DNA of 64,000 nt from an uncultured Porphyromonadaceae bacterium (GCA_947649495.1 CANSRU010000007.1:61120-125119); one strand, 5' to 3'; positions 38,150-48,126 are shown, counted from the first letter of the stretch. The notes: a model not told the origin generated them from the letters alone. Numbers and translations are program-made.

Positions 38150-39904
38150 ATGAATCTACTCGACATTAAATCTCCGGCCGACATCAAAGGGATGTCAATC
38201 GATGAACTTGGTAAACTTTGTGGAGATATACGCCACGCTTTACTGGAAAAGCTAAGCCGTCACGGTGGCCATATCGGCCCCAATCTTGGCATGGTGGAAA
38301 TGTCGGTGGCAATGCACTATGTGTTTGATTTGCCAACTGACAAAATAGTATACGACGTGTCTCACCAAAGCTATGTGCATAAAATGCTCACAGGCCGAAT
38401 GGAGGCATTTGTAAATCCCGATGAATACAATAAAGTGACCGGGTTCACCAATCCCAAGGAGAGCCCAACGGATATATTTACCATCGGACATACCTCCACC
38501 GGTGTAAGCCTTGCCGGCGGTTTGGTAAAGGCGCGCAATCTTATCGGTGGCAAGGAGAATATAATAGCGGTGGTAGGTGATGGATCGCTCAGTGGTGGAG
38601 AGGCATTCGAGGGGCTTGATTATGCAGCCACGCTCAATGGGAACTTTATAATAGTGGTTAACGATAACGATATGTCGATTGCCGAAAACCATGGAGGCCT
38701 GTACCGTAATCTTAAGGAACTTCGCGATACCGACGGCGAGTCGCCTTGTAATTTCTTCAAGGCTATGGGGCTTGACTACCGTTACGTAGCTTATGGTAAT
38801 GATATACGTACTCTTGTCGAGGCATTTGGCAGCGTAAAGGATATCGACCATCCTATAGTGTTGCATATTGCCACTCAGAAAGGAAAAGGATATGCTCCTG
38901 CCGAGGCTGATAAGGAGCGGTTTCATTTTGGCGGCCCATTTGACCTGGCATCAGGTGCTCCCATGTCGATAAACAAAGCCCCCGATTATGGTACTCTTAC
39001 TGCCGAGTATCTATTGAATATGATGAAAAATGACAGTACTGTTGTGGCAATAACAGCCGGCACTCCCGGAGTTATCGGTTTTACGCCCGAGCGGAGGTTG
39101 CAGGCCGGGGAGCAATTTGTGGATGTCGGTATTGCCGAGCAAGAGGCGGTGGCTTTGGCTTCCGGTATTGCCAAGGGCGGAGGCAAGCCGTTTTTTGGCG
39201 TGGTAAGCTCTTTCCTGCAGCGGGCCTACGACCAATTGTCGCAGGATATGTCAATCAACGGCACTTCGGCAGTAATAGGAATTTTTTATGGTACAATTCT
39301 GGGAATGAACGATGTGACGCATCTCGGATGGTTTGACATCGCTTTGGTAAGCAATATCCCGGGTATTGTATATTTGGCTCCTACATGTATGTAAGAATAC
39401 ATGGCCATGCTTGGCTGGGCCATGAACCAGAACCGCTATCCGGTGGCTTTGAGAGTGCCGGGGACAAAAGTTGTAGAGACGGGTCGGGCATTTCCGGACG
39501 ATTATTCAGATCTGAATTCATTTATGGTAGGGCGTCGAGGAAGTAAGGTGGCGCTGATTGCTGCCGGTGCCTTCTATCAACTTGGCGAGAAGGTGGCTGA
39601 TATGCTTAAGGAAAAAGGCATTGATGCCACACTGATCAACCCGAGGTTTCTCAGTGGACTTGACGAACAGTTGTTGCTGGAGTTGACAAATGACCATTCG
39701 CTTGTAGTCACTCTCGAGGATGGAGTGCTCGATGGTGGGTTTGGTGAAAAAGTAGCGCGGTTCTATGGCGAGATGGATATGAAGGTAAGTTGCTATGGAA
39801 TGAAGAAGGAGTTTGTAGATGGATACGACTACAATGAGATTCTTGAAGCCAACAGGCTGACACCTGAGCAGATTGCCACCGACATCCTGAAAACAATAGG
39901 TTGA
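38150..39904 (+). pseudogene. DXS-like transketolase family gene with in-frame stop
   Basis: The frame encodes 584 codons resembling short DXS-type enzymes: HIGPNLGMVEMSVAMHYVFD, the TPP motif GDGSLSGGEAFEGLDYAATL with N in VNDNDMS, the activating Glu in DVGIAEQEAVALASGIAKGG, and the C-terminal TLEDGVLDGGFGEK. A TAA at 39392-39394 interrupts it after LAPTCM; the same frame resumes EYMAMLGWAMNQ. Relatives read LAPT(C/S)KEEY here, so Lys-Glu appears changed to Met-stop. The break falls inside the pyrimidine-binding domain, not at the natural domain boundary of split transketolases. If real, the gene is inactive or makes two halves (ATG at 39401). DXP from DXS also feeds the thiazole of thiamine. 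Confidence 0.8.
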
Positions 39905-39910
39905 CATTAT

Positions 39911-39951
39911 AAAATAACGATGGTTGGTTTATTATCAGCCATCGTTATTTT
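39911..39951. terminator. Bidirectional terminator hairpin
   Basis: AAAATAACGATGG (39911-39923) pairs perfectly with 39939-39951 around a 15-base loop. It separates the converging DXS-like and TonB-receptor-like genes; A- and T-rich ends suit both directions. Confidence 0.8.
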
Positions 39952-39973
39952 ATTTGGAATAATTTAAGCCGGT

Positions 39974-42052
39974 CTATAATCTCTTCATTTCGCTTTCAGA
40001 TGCGGGCTTGCCCTTGTACTTGCTTTGCCGTGGCTGGAAACGGTAGGTAAGAGTCAGTGAAACTCCGCGGTGGTCGTAAGTCTGTCTTTTGTCGACATGG
40101 ATGCCGTATGTGTTCATAGTCCAGTTATTGTTGCGTGTATTTAAGATATCCGTGGCCGAAAATTTAACTTGCAATGCCTTGTCGAGAAAAGATTTGCTTA
40201 TGGATGCATCGAGTGCAAACCATGTTGAGCCGAAACGGTTGGTGTGCATGTCGCCCTTTGTGTTTCCATATGCGTTAAGTGTTAAAAGAAATCCTTTCGG
40301 CAGCGAAAACATATTGTCGAAATAGTATGATAATATCGGACGATTGTAGGATGTGTCGTTAAGTTTCAGCCATTGTCTGTGTATTCCTCCTGTGATGTTT
40401 GGCGACCATATTCCTATGTTTTTATTCCATACTATATAAATGTCCATGGCTGATACATCGATATTGATGGGTTGCATAAGCAGTTGCAATGTGGGTGCGG
40501 GATATATCCGTTTTACAAAGGCGTAAGTATCTATGCTTCGTGTATAGTTGGCCTGAAGCATGAACCCATTCCACATTCCGAATAGCTGTATATTGTGCAT
40601 GTGCTCGTCTCTCAATGCCGGATTGCCACCCTCAATCTCGTGCATGCCCACGTAGTTCAAGCTACCGCTCATGTGTGAGTACGGCGGTTTTACGGTAGCC
40701 ATCCTGTAGCTCAGATTGAGTTGGGTGTCATCGTTGAATGTGTATCCGAGTGATATGTCGGGCGTAAGCAGATTGTCTGTCCGGCTCACATCTTTGTCCA
40801 CATTTCCATCTACCATGAATTGATGGTCTATGTACTCATATCGTAATCCTGTGGATATAGATAATTTTCCGAATGTGCGGCTCCATGAAGCAAATGCTGC
40901 TAAAGAAGTCTGTCTGACATCTGACAGTGAGGAGGGGATATATCCGGAGATTTCAGGATTATGCATGTTGTATCTCAAGGTAGTATGGGTATGTGAGTCC
41001 TGTGTGCCTATGGTGAAATTGCCTTTGGCTACCGGAAGTGATAAATATAGTTTTCCGGCCCAGATGTACGATTTGCGGCATTCGTCAGAGTTTATATCGC
41101 CGGCATCATTGTCCGGATATGAGGTCAGCACATTGTTGTAAGAGCGTGAGTTTTTGTAGTCAACATCGAAATGAAGCAGATATTTCCCGCAAAAAGTATT
41201 GTCATAGTATGCGGAAGCACTGTGGCTGTGCGCTCTGATGCCGGAATGTATGTTCCGTTTTATCACCGGCTGATCATCAATCCATTCATCACCTGCATTA
41301 CTGAAATGTCCGCGTTCGGGATTATACCTATAGTAGCCGCCAAAAGACTGATTGCCCGATGAATAGTTGACGCCTGCTTTTATCACGCCATTGTCCGACG
41401 GATAATTCTTGTGCTGTGAACTGCCTATTGTTGTCTCTTTGTTGTCGAATATAAGGGTGTTGGTGGTGGAACCTTTGATGAGGCTGTTGTTGCGGGCTAT
41501 TATTCCCGACATGAATATATCCCATTTCCCTGTGCGATAATTCAAGTCGAGCATATTGTTGGCAGACCATTTGCGTCGTGCCACCACCTCGCCACGGTCA
41601 AGTAACGACAGTCCATCGACAAAGTTACGCCGTGTGGTGATTTTGAGTACCGCATTGGTATCGCTCGAATACATAGCGCCCGGAGCCATCAGCAGTTCCA
41701 CTTTCTTTATATTGGTTGACTGTAGTTGTATCAACTCTTGGTCAGAGCGCATAGGGCGTCCGTCAATAAATATTTCAGGAGCTCCCTTTCCTACGATTGA
41801 AATTGAATTGCCATCAACCTTTATCATCGGCAATTGTGCCAGCACGTCAAGTGCCGTACCGATATTTTGCAGATTTGAACCGACAATTGTCGACACGAAA
41901 GTGTTGCCGATTAGTTTTGTGGCAGGTTGCCGGGCAGTTACCAACACTTCCTGCAACTCTTTGTTTAACGAATTTGTTGCTTCCCGGTGTTGTGCCGATA
42001 TCGAAAATGAAGCTGAGAGAAAAAGAACGATAGCCATTGATGAATTTCGCAT
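39974..42052 (-). CDS. TonB-dependent-receptor-like outer membrane barrel
   Basis: This 692-residue protein has a signal peptide (about residues 1-20), a plug domain (GTALDVLAQLPMIKVDGNSI, GAPEIFIDGRPMRSDQELI, IKKVELLMAPGAMYSSDTNA) and a large beta barrel ending near FSATDILNTRNNNWTMNTYG. It is the type called outer membrane beta-barrel family protein (OMP_b-brl_3) in Bacteroidetes. The plug is preceded by a TonB-box-like LQEVLVTARQ, but the usual carboxypeptidase-regulatory-like domain is absent. The ligand is unknown; no SusD gene adjoins it. A promoter lies 35 bases upstream. Confidence 0.88.
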   Translation of the reverse strand: MRNSSMAIVLFLSASFSISAQHREATNSLNKELQEVLVTARQPATKLIGNTFVSTIVGSNLQNIGTALDVLAQLPMIKVDGNSISIVGKGAPEIFIDGRPMRSDQELIQLQSTNIKKVELLMAPGAMYSSDTNAVLKITTRRNFVDGLSLLDRGEVVARRKWSANNMLDLNYRTGKWDIFMSGIIARNNSLIKGSTTNTLIFDNKETTIGSSQHKNYPSDNGVIKAGVNYSSGNQSFGGYYRYNPERGHFSNAGDEWIDDQPVIKRNIHSGIRAHSHSASAYYDNTFCGKYLLHFDVDYKNSRSYNNVLTSYPDNDAGDINSDECRKSYIWAGKLYLSLPVAKGNFTIGTQDSHTHTTLRYNMHNPEISGYIPSSLSDVRQTSLAAFASWSRTFGKLSISTGLRYEYIDHQFMVDGNVDKDVSRTDNLLTPDISLGYTFNDDTQLNLSYRMATVKPPYSHMSGSLNYVGMHEIEGGNPALRDEHMHNIQLFGMWNGFMLQANYTRSIDTYAFVKRIYPAPTLQLLMQPINIDVSAMDIYIVWNKNIGIWSPNITGGIHRQWLKLNDTSYNRPILSYYFDNMFSLPKGFLLTLNAYGNTKGDMHTNRFGSTWFALDASISKSFLDKALQVKFSATDILNTRNNNWTMNTYGIHVDKRQTYDHRGVSLTLTYRFQPRQSKYKGKPASESEMKRL

Positions 42053-42086
42053 TGTGCCAATGTTTTGGGGCGTTAAATTAATGACA

Positions 42087-42119
42087 CAAAATTACCGGCT
42101 ATCGGTAGTTGCAACCAAA
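42087..42119 (-). promoter_or_regulatory. Promoter of the receptor-like gene
   Basis: On the minus strand TTTG (42119-42116) and TAATTTTG (42094-42087) are 21 bases apart. Transcription would start near 42081, about 30 bases before the ATG at 42052. Confidence 0.65.
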
Positions 42120-42206
42120 TAAATTATCTGACATCTTAGGTGATAAGTTGTTGGTTAGCAGTTTTTTTGCTATTTAGGTGTGCGTGCCTTTTCTGACCAC
42201 TGTGTA

Positions 42207-43214
42207 TTAAGACTTAAAAATAGAGATGAAACCTTCCTTATCGGGGATGTCTGCGGAATTGATTTTAGCTTTGAGACGTGATTTACGTTTGTACACCACA
42301 TCTATGTTTTCACCCAGCAGTAATGCTATGCTTCGGTTGGAGAGCCGGCATGCTAAAAATATGTACAGGCGGTAATCATCGTTTTTTATCCACGGACAAT
42401 TTTTACGTAATCGATCTGCCATACCGGCATGGCATTCGTTGATATTACGCTCCATTTCGGCAAACAATCCGTGGTCGGTTTTTAAATCATTTATATGTGA
42501 TTGGACTTTCTCCACTATAGCCTTGCGCTCTATCTTTGTGCCTTGTGATTCATAGTATGTTTCACATAGTTCGTCTATAATATTGAATTTTGAGGCTAAA
42601 AGCGCTGCCAGTTTTGACTCCATGGTGTAGAACTCCGTTTTTCTTATCCCGATTTCTTCTTTAAGTGCGGTAGCTTCGGCCATCAGGGATTCATGTTGTA
42701 AGGAAGTCAGTCTGATACGTTGGCGTTGCCATGCTATTACACATAGCGCTATGGCTAACACAGCAACAGCACCATATATGAATTTCATCCGGGTTATGCG
42801 CTCCTTGTAAAGCATGAATTCCTTCTCTTTCTGTATATAAAGAGCTGTGGCAAGGGCATCTTGCCTGGATGATGGGGAATATAGTCCATCCTTTATACGT
42901 TCAGCTTCAGCAAGATTATCCGTAAGATTCTTGTTGGAGTAGAAATCGATTGCTATGTTTATTATGGTGTCAGACGGGGCATAAAGGTTGTTGGCCAGCA
43001 TAGCTTTGCTATAGAGCAGTGCCCATCGTGCCATTGTGGCAGAGTCGCTGAATTGAGAAACATCGTAAGTGCATAGTTTGTCGAATGCAGCACGCGGATT
43101 GGTCTTGAGCAGCAGTTGTGCTTCATCAAGCTGTTTAGCTGTTTTGGAGCCGGAACATGCACATCCGGTAATTATAAGTGCGAAAACAATATAAACCAAC
43201 AGCCTCATGGTCAA
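42207..43214 (-). CDS. Membrane-tethered regulator with C-terminal HTH
   Basis: This 335-residue protein starts with a lipoprotein-like signal (LVYIVFALIITGCACSGS), has an extracytoplasmic helical part of about 110 residues, one membrane helix near 145-162 (FIYGAVAVLAIALCVIAW), a cytoplasmic coiled coil and a C-terminal helix-turn-helix (YRLYIFLACRLSNRSIALLL, VVYKRKSRLKAKI) like LuxR or sigma region 4. Such one-component membrane regulators are common in Bacteroidales, usually with TPR sensors. It overlaps the upstream SecD-like lipoprotein gene by 4 bases (ATGA), so the lipoprotein is a likely sensor partner. The outer-membrane barrel gene lies 154 bases downstream. Confidence 0.72.
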   Translation of the reverse strand: MTMRLLVYIVFALIITGCACSGSKTAKQLDEAQLLLKTNPRAAFDKLCTYDVSQFSDSATMARWALLYSKAMLANNLYAPSDTIINIAIDFYSNKNLTDNLAEAERIKDGLYSPSSRQDALATALYIQKEKEFMLYKERITRMKFIYGAVAVLAIALCVIAWQRQRIRLTSLQHESLMAEATALKEEIGIRKTEFYTMESKLAALLASKFNIIDELCETYYESQGTKIERKAIVEKVQSHINDLKTDHGLFAEMERNINECHAGMADRLRKNCPWIKNDDYRLYIFLACRLSNRSIALLLGENIDVVYKRKSRLKAKINSADIPDKEGFISIFKS

Positions 43215-43834
43215 TTGTAGTCAGGTAAGTATCTTTTGATGTCGTTCTTAGGAACTGTCACAGCACACCCGCCACCCTCTATCGGACAATTTACTTTCGG
43301 GGCAGACAGGATTTTGCCATTTACGGATATAGCGAGTCTTCGGCCAATATTTTCTGATGTGACACGTTGCCATTTTTCTTTGTCTGTCAGATAGAATCCT
43401 ATCTGCACTTCATTATCGTTGACCGGCATTCCTGAATCGGCATTGACTGATACGGTGTCGGTATATACCGGGGTGGTATTGTAAATCACTAGCTCGCATT
43501 GTGGTGCATCGCCATATTGCACCCATGCATAATTTCTGCCATTATTTCCGAAGTCTTGAATATTTAGTATACGGTTTACTGCGGCGGTATCGTTCGGACT
43601 GTAGGATGTTCTCAATGGCATCACACGTTCAAGTTTCTCAGCCATTACGGCATCGTCGTATTGCGGAAATGCAATATCAATATTTTCCGGCCCCTCTACC
43701 TGAAACACTTCAACACTCCATTCAGTGTTGCAGGTTCTTGTGGTGTCTTTGTTATCTTTATTTCCACATCCTGCGAAGAATACCATATAGCAACATGCTA
43801 TAATTCCTAATGTTATCTCTGTATAGCACTTCAT
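43211..43834 (-). CDS. Lipoprotein with SecD-P1-head-like domain
   Basis: This 207-residue protein has a lipobox (VFFAGCGNKD) and a C-terminal region strongly resembling the P1 head subdomain of the Sec accessory protein SecD: IGFYLTDKEKWQRVTSENIG, RRLAISVNGKILSAPKVNCP and IEGGGCAVTVPKND. SecD itself would have six membrane helices; none are present, so this is a stand-alone periplasmic domain on a lipid anchor. It is co-transcribed and translationally coupled with the membrane-bound HTH regulator. A TATCTTTG box at 43867-43860 may be its -7 element. A role in sensing is inference. Confidence 0.72.
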   Translation of the reverse strand: MKCYTEITLGIIACCYMVFFAGCGNKDNKDTTRTCNTEWSVEVFQVEGPENIDIAFPQYDDAVMAEKLERVMPLRTSYSPNDTAAVNRILNIQDFGNNGRNYAWVQYGDAPQCELVIYNTTPVYTDTVSVNADSGMPVNDNEVQIGFYLTDKEKWQRVTSENIGRRLAISVNGKILSAPKVNCPIEGGGCAVTVPKNDIKRYLPDYN

Positions 43835-43984
43835 GTTACAAATAGTTGTCCGTTTTTTTCAAAGATACGTATAATCCAAGAGCAATTCCATATTTAGTTT
43901 GGCAATGCAGGATGATAGTATCTAATATGGAGTCAAATATAACTATAAATCAGTTATTGCCACCGATTTTTTCATTTGTTAACG

Positions 43985-44380
43985 TCAGTTTACACCAAGC
44001 AACTCGATTTCAAAAATCAATGTTGAGCCTCCTGGTATTCCAGGTTGGGAAAAACGGCCGTATCCCATTTCGGCCGGAATGTAAAGTTCCCATTTATCGC
44101 CTACATGCATCTGTTGCAGTGCGATTATCCAACCTTGAATCAGTTCACGTAAGCGACAGGCTAAAGGCGCGCCACCTCTTGAACTGTCAAACTTCTTGCC
44201 GTTGATGGTGCGGCCGGTATAGTGTGCTACGACTACGCTGTTGCGTGTCGGTCGTGGTCCGGCGGGATTTCCTTTGGAAATAACCTTGTAATATATTCCC
44301 TTGTCCAGAAGTTTTACACCGGGCTCTTGCGATTTGTCAAGGAGCCATTGTCTGTTGGCCTGTGCATAGTCTTTTTTCAT
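43985..44380 (-). CDS. FKBP-type peptidyl-prolyl cis-trans isomerase
   Basis: This 131-residue protein has no signal peptide. It is a single FKBP domain: VVVAHYTGRTINGKKFDSSR, LIQGWIIALQQMHVGDKWEL, YIPAEMGYG, and PGGSTLIFEIELLGVN at the end, including the Trp floor of the active site. It would speed prolyl isomerisation or act as a chaperone in the cytoplasm. It diverges from the beta-galactosidase gene and is transcribed in the same direction as the SecD-like lipoprotein, with a 150-base gap between them. Confidence 0.93.
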   Translation of the reverse strand: MKKDYAQANRQWLLDKSQEPGVKLLDKGIYYKVISKGNPAGPRPTRNSVVVAHYTGRTINGKKFDSSRGGAPLACRLRELIQGWIIALQQMHVGDKWELYIPAEMGYGRFSQPGIPGGSTLIFEIELLGVN

Positions 44381-44431
44381 AATATTATAACGCTACTTGG
44401 TGATATCTTATTGCAATTGTAAAATAAATGC

Positions 44432-44439
44432 TATTTTTG
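44432..44439 (+). promoter_or_regulatory. -7 promoter box for the GH2 gene
   Basis: TATTTTTG fits TAnnTTTG. The best upstream partner, ATTG at 44410-44413, is only 18 bases away. It supports the gene start at 44479 because the longer frame from 44428 would begin upstream of transcription. Confidence 0.45.
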
Positions 44440-44478
44440 TATGTGATTATCAATTATATAAATTCGGCAATAGGAAAA

Positions 44479-46980
44479 ATGAGAAGAATCATTACTTTAG
44501 CTACTTTTATTTTTGCGGGAATATCATTATTGTCAGCATCTGTAAGGAGCGAACGTCTGCTTGAAAAGGGTTGGCGGTTTACGCGCGACGACAATCCTGA
44601 GTTTGCGGCACGCGATTTTAATGATGCTGCATGGCAGACTGTTACTGTGCCTCACGATTGGGCCATATACGGGCCCTTCAGTTGGGACAACGACCGTCAG
44701 AATGTCGCTATAACTCAAGATGGCCAGAAGGAGGCTATGGAGCATGCCGGGCGCACAGGCGGTCTCCCGTTTGTTGGAACCGGATGGTACCGCACGGAGT
44801 TGGAGATTCCTGAGTTTTCAGATGGGAAACGGGCAACATTGGTGTTTGACGGAGCAATGAGCCGCGCCAGAGTGTATGTTAACGGTAAGGAGGCCGGTTA
44901 TTGGCCATACGGTTACAATTCATTTTATTTCGATGTGACAGACTTGCTCAAAAAGGGTGAGGTAAATACTATTGCCGTGCGTCTCGAAAATCTACCCGAA
45001 TCGTCAAGATGGTATCCCGGAGCCGGACTCTACAGGAATGTGCATCTTGTGGTTACGGACGAAGCTCATATACCGGTATGGGGAACATATATAACCACTC
45101 CTGAGGTGAATCCGGAGTGGGCACGAGTGGTGGTCAAGACGGAAATAGAATTACCTGATTCCGGAAAATCGGCCGCTTATAGCATCCGTACGGTATTGGT
45201 TGACCCTGATGGGAAGTCTGTCGGCGAATTGTGTACCCCGGTGCGTGATTTCGAATATGATGGCAACATAGTTACGCAGTCGTTCATTGTGAAGAATCCT
45301 GAGTTATGGTCGCCTGAGACACCAAATCTATATGTGGCCAAAAGTGAGCTTACAAGAGACGGTGCAGTTGCAGACGAATATAATTCATCGTTCGGGATAC
45401 GCTCTATAGAAATCCGGCCAAACGATGGTTTTTATCTCAACGGTAAGCGTACGGTGTTTAAAGGAGTGTGCAATCATCATGATCTCGGCCCATTGGGGGC
45501 GGCTGTTAACGATGCTGCCATACGTAGACAGATTCGTATACTTAAGGATATGGGATGTAATGCGATACGCACTTCTCATAATATGCCGGCGCCCGAGTTG
45601 GTTAAGGCGTGCGATGAAATGGGGATGATGATTATGGCCGAAAGTTTCGACGAATGGCGTAAACCAAAATGCAAAAATGGTTATAATCTGCTGTTTGATG
45701 AGTGGGCCGAAAAGGATTTGGTGAATCTCATAAAGCATTATCGGAACAATCCGTCAGTGGTTATGTGGTGTATCGGCAATGAGGTTTCGGAACAGTGGCA
45801 TGAAGGTGATTGTAAAACAGCCTATTTCTTACAGAATATATGTCATAGGGAAGACCCCACCCGTCCGGTGACACAGGGTATGGATGGTCCTGATGCTGTG
45901 CTCAACAATAACTTCGCTGCTATTATGGATGTAGCCGGCTTTAATTATCGTCCGTTCAAATATCCAGAGGCCTATCGTAAACTTCCGCAACAGATTGTGC
46001 TCGGTTCGGAAACGGCTTCCACAGTGTCGTCGCGAGGTGTCTATAAGTTTCCTGTGGAGCGTAAGGCCATGGCTGTTTACGATGACCATCAGAGCTCAAG
46101 CTACGATGTGGAGCACTGTGGATGGTCCAACTTGCCCGAAGACGATTTCATACAACATGAGGATCTGCCTTACTGCATAGGTGAATTTGTATGGACAGGT
46201 TTTGACTATCTTGGCGAACCTACACCTTATTATACTCAATGGCCAAGTCACAGCTCGCTGTTCGGAATAATAGATCTGGCCGGGATACCTAAGGACCGTT
46301 ATTATCTGTACCGCAGCCATTGGAATAAAGATAAAGAGACTTTGCATATACTGCCTCATTGGACATGGCCGGGACGTGAAGGCGAAGTGACACCGGTGTT
46401 TGTATATACAAATTATCCAGAAGCGGAATTATTCATAAATGGTAAAAGCCAAGGTCGGCGTAAGAAAGATTTGTCGGTAGGTATTGACAGCAGTTATACC
46501 GAGACGGCCCAAAAGAATTTCGAGCGTCAGAAACGTTATCGGCTTATGTGGATGGATACAAAGTATGAGCCCGGTACAGTCAAGGTGGTGGCATACGATG
46601 ATGAAGGGAATGCTGTAGCGCAGCGTGAGGTACACACCGCGGGGAAGCCTCATCGTATTGTCCTTTCTGCCGACCGTGATTTACTGTCGGCAGATGGTAA
46701 GGACATGGCATTTATAAATGTCAAAGTAGTTGACAAGGATGGTAATCTTTGTCCTGATGCAGCCAACGATATTCGTTTCACAGTGTCAGGGGCCGGAGAA
46801 TATGAAGCATCGGCCAATGGCAATCCGGCATCACTTGAATCGTTTCAATCGTCACACATGACCGCGTTCCATGGTCAGCTCACCACGATTGTAAAAGCAG
46901 GTGAAAAGCCCGGAAAAATCAAGTTGACAGCATCTTCCCCCGGATTGAAAAAGGGAGTATGTTACGTTGATGTGGAATAA
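44479..46980 (+). CDS. Glycoside hydrolase family 2 (beta-galactosidase-like)
   Basis: This secreted enzyme of 833 residues has a signal peptide (MRRIITLATFIFAGISLLSA). The GH2 sandwich domain (FVGTGWYRTELEIPEF), the immunoglobulin-like domain and the TIM barrel follow, with acid/base Glu in WCIGNEVSEQ (residue 435) and nucleophile Glu in VLGSETAST (residue 511). The C-terminal DUF4982- and Big-type domains (YTNYPEAELFINGKSQG, RIVLSADRDLLSADGK) are typical of gut Bacteroidales enzymes that attack host or plant glycans. No susC/susD or other hydrolase gene adjoins it. Substrate may be a beta-galactoside or a related sugar. Confidence 0.93.
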   Translation: MRRIITLATFIFAGISLLSASVRSERLLEKGWRFTRDDNPEFAARDFNDAAWQTVTVPHDWAIYGPFSWDNDRQNVAITQDGQKEAMEHAGRTGGLPFVGTGWYRTELEIPEFSDGKRATLVFDGAMSRARVYVNGKEAGYWPYGYNSFYFDVTDLLKKGEVNTIAVRLENLPESSRWYPGAGLYRNVHLVVTDEAHIPVWGTYITTPEVNPEWARVVVKTEIELPDSGKSAAYSIRTVLVDPDGKSVGELCTPVRDFEYDGNIVTQSFIVKNPELWSPETPNLYVAKSELTRDGAVADEYNSSFGIRSIEIRPNDGFYLNGKRTVFKGVCNHHDLGPLGAAVNDAAIRRQIRILKDMGCNAIRTSHNMPAPELVKACDEMGMMIMAESFDEWRKPKCKNGYNLLFDEWAEKDLVNLIKHYRNNPSVVMWCIGNEVSEQWHEGDCKTAYFLQNICHREDPTRPVTQGMDGPDAVLNNNFAAIMDVAGFNYRPFKYPEAYRKLPQQIVLGSETASTVSSRGVYKFPVERKAMAVYDDHQSSSYDVEHCGWSNLPEDDFIQHEDLPYCIGEFVWTGFDYLGEPTPYYTQWPSHSSLFGIIDLAGIPKDRYYLYRSHWNKDKETLHILPHWTWPGREGEVTPVFVYTNYPEAELFINGKSQGRRKKDLSVGIDSSYTETAQKNFERQKRYRLMWMDTKYEPGTVKVVAYDDEGNAVAQREVHTAGKPHRIVLSADRDLLSADGKDMAFINVKVVDKDGNLCPDAANDIRFTVSGAGEYEASANGNPASLESFQSSHMTAFHGQLTTIVKAGEKPGKIKLTASSPGLKKGVCYVDVE

Positions 46981-47030
46981 GTATCATAATAATCTCCCTA
47001 TACGCTGAGGCCGTAGAGGGAATAAGAATA

Positions 47031-47066
47031 CGGGAGATATACACCGATAAAAGTGTATATCTCCCG
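47031..47066. terminator. Bidirectional hairpin between GH2 and META genes
   Basis: CGGGAGATATACAC (47031-47044) pairs perfectly with 47053-47066 around an 8-base loop; CTGTTTTAAAT follows on the plus strand. It separates converging genes. A shorter CTCCCTAT/AGGGA pair precedes it. Confidence 0.8.
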
Positions 47067-47093
47067 CTGTTTTAAATTAGGATGGGATGTGTG

Positions 47094-47945
47094 TTATTTG
47101 AGATTGAGTTTTTTGAGAACCACGGCTTCTTGTCCTGATGCGTCCTTGAGTATGGCGGTGTTGTTGTCGTCGGCCGATACTACAGTGCTCACCTTGCCGA
47201 GTGCGTCAAGAAGAGATTGCTCAATAGCAATGTCGGGGCACATCATGCGAGTGGTGGCCATGTCCTTGAATGTAATGGAATTTTGCATGTCAGGATTGGC
47301 AACTACGCTGCCGTTCATGGTGTTGCAGCCAACGTTGCCATGTATGCGTCCTTCAGGTAAATCTATCACAAGCTGCAGGTCTTCATATTTGGTCATGTCT
47401 TTGCCATAAACGCGTGTCACTTGCCATGCGCCGTTGATAAATCCGATGTCGGATTTGCGCATTATCATAGTGGTCTGGCCAGCGCCATCTTTGAAGTACA
47501 GCAAATAATCCCGGCCAACTTTTTCAATAGAGTAATTCTCAACGGTCTTAAGGGCTAAATTAAAGCCCATCTCATAAATGGCATCGGGACACATTTTCAT
47601 GGTGGAGATAAAATCGCCTATGCCTTTCATTTTACCACCGGGAGTTACTGCAAATTCGCCGTTCACAATATTACAGCCGTCGTTGGCATAACATTTTACC
47701 TCAAATGGATTTTTCTCCTCTTTGGCAAAGATTATATATGGGCGGTTTTCACCCTCCACGGCCTTGCCGCCTACATTCACCGCAGTCCATTCGCCGAAAA
47801 ACACCTGTTGTATCACATTTTCTGTCTCGGTAAGGTTAGAAGTCTTTACGGTACCCATGTTGTCGACTGTCACTTTTGTTGATTTACACGCTGCCATTGA
47901 ACACAATACTGCTCCGGCTGCAATGATTAGAAAACTACGATTCAT
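47094..47945 (-). CDS. Lipoprotein with two META (HslJ-like) domains
   Basis: This 283-residue protein has a lipobox (LCSMAACKST). The first META-like domain is about residues 45-150 (FFGEWTAVNVGGKAVEGENR, DGCNIVNGEFAV) and the second about 165-275 (INGAWQVTRVYGKDM, GRIHGNVGCNTMNGSVVANP, FKDMATTRMMCPD). The paired G-C-N motifs are diagnostic for HslJ/META. Members are linked to heat or envelope stress, but the activity is unknown. Confidence 0.88.
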   Translation of the reverse strand: MNRSFLIIAAGAVLCSMAACKSTKVTVDNMGTVKTSNLTETENVIQQVFFGEWTAVNVGGKAVEGENRPYIIFAKEEKNPFEVKCYANDGCNIVNGEFAVTPGGKMKGIGDFISTMKMCPDAIYEMGFNLALKTVENYSIEKVGRDYLLYFKDGAGQTTMIMRKSDIGFINGAWQVTRVYGKDMTKYEDLQLVIDLPEGRIHGNVGCNTMNGSVVANPDMQNSITFKDMATTRMMCPDIAIEQSLLDALGKVSTVVSADDNNTAILKDASGQEAVVLKKLNLK

Positions 47946-48126
47946 AATATAGTAGAATATTTGGTTATAATTTCAGTATGTACTAATTAAATGTATGGCT
48001 GTGGAAAGAGTTCATTTTTCTTTCGAAAAAAGATGAGGAATAGCCTTATCGGGCGCTAAAGTTACTCATTTTATCTCATTTCGTAAATTGTGGAGTTATA
48101 TCTAAATAAAAAATGATAATTGTAAT

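Noticed and set aside
38150..39904. Natural two-gene (split) transketolase, or recoding of the stop
   Set aside because: The break is inside a domain rather than between domains, and TAA is not a selenocysteine or pyrrolysine codon. A nonsense change or error fits better.
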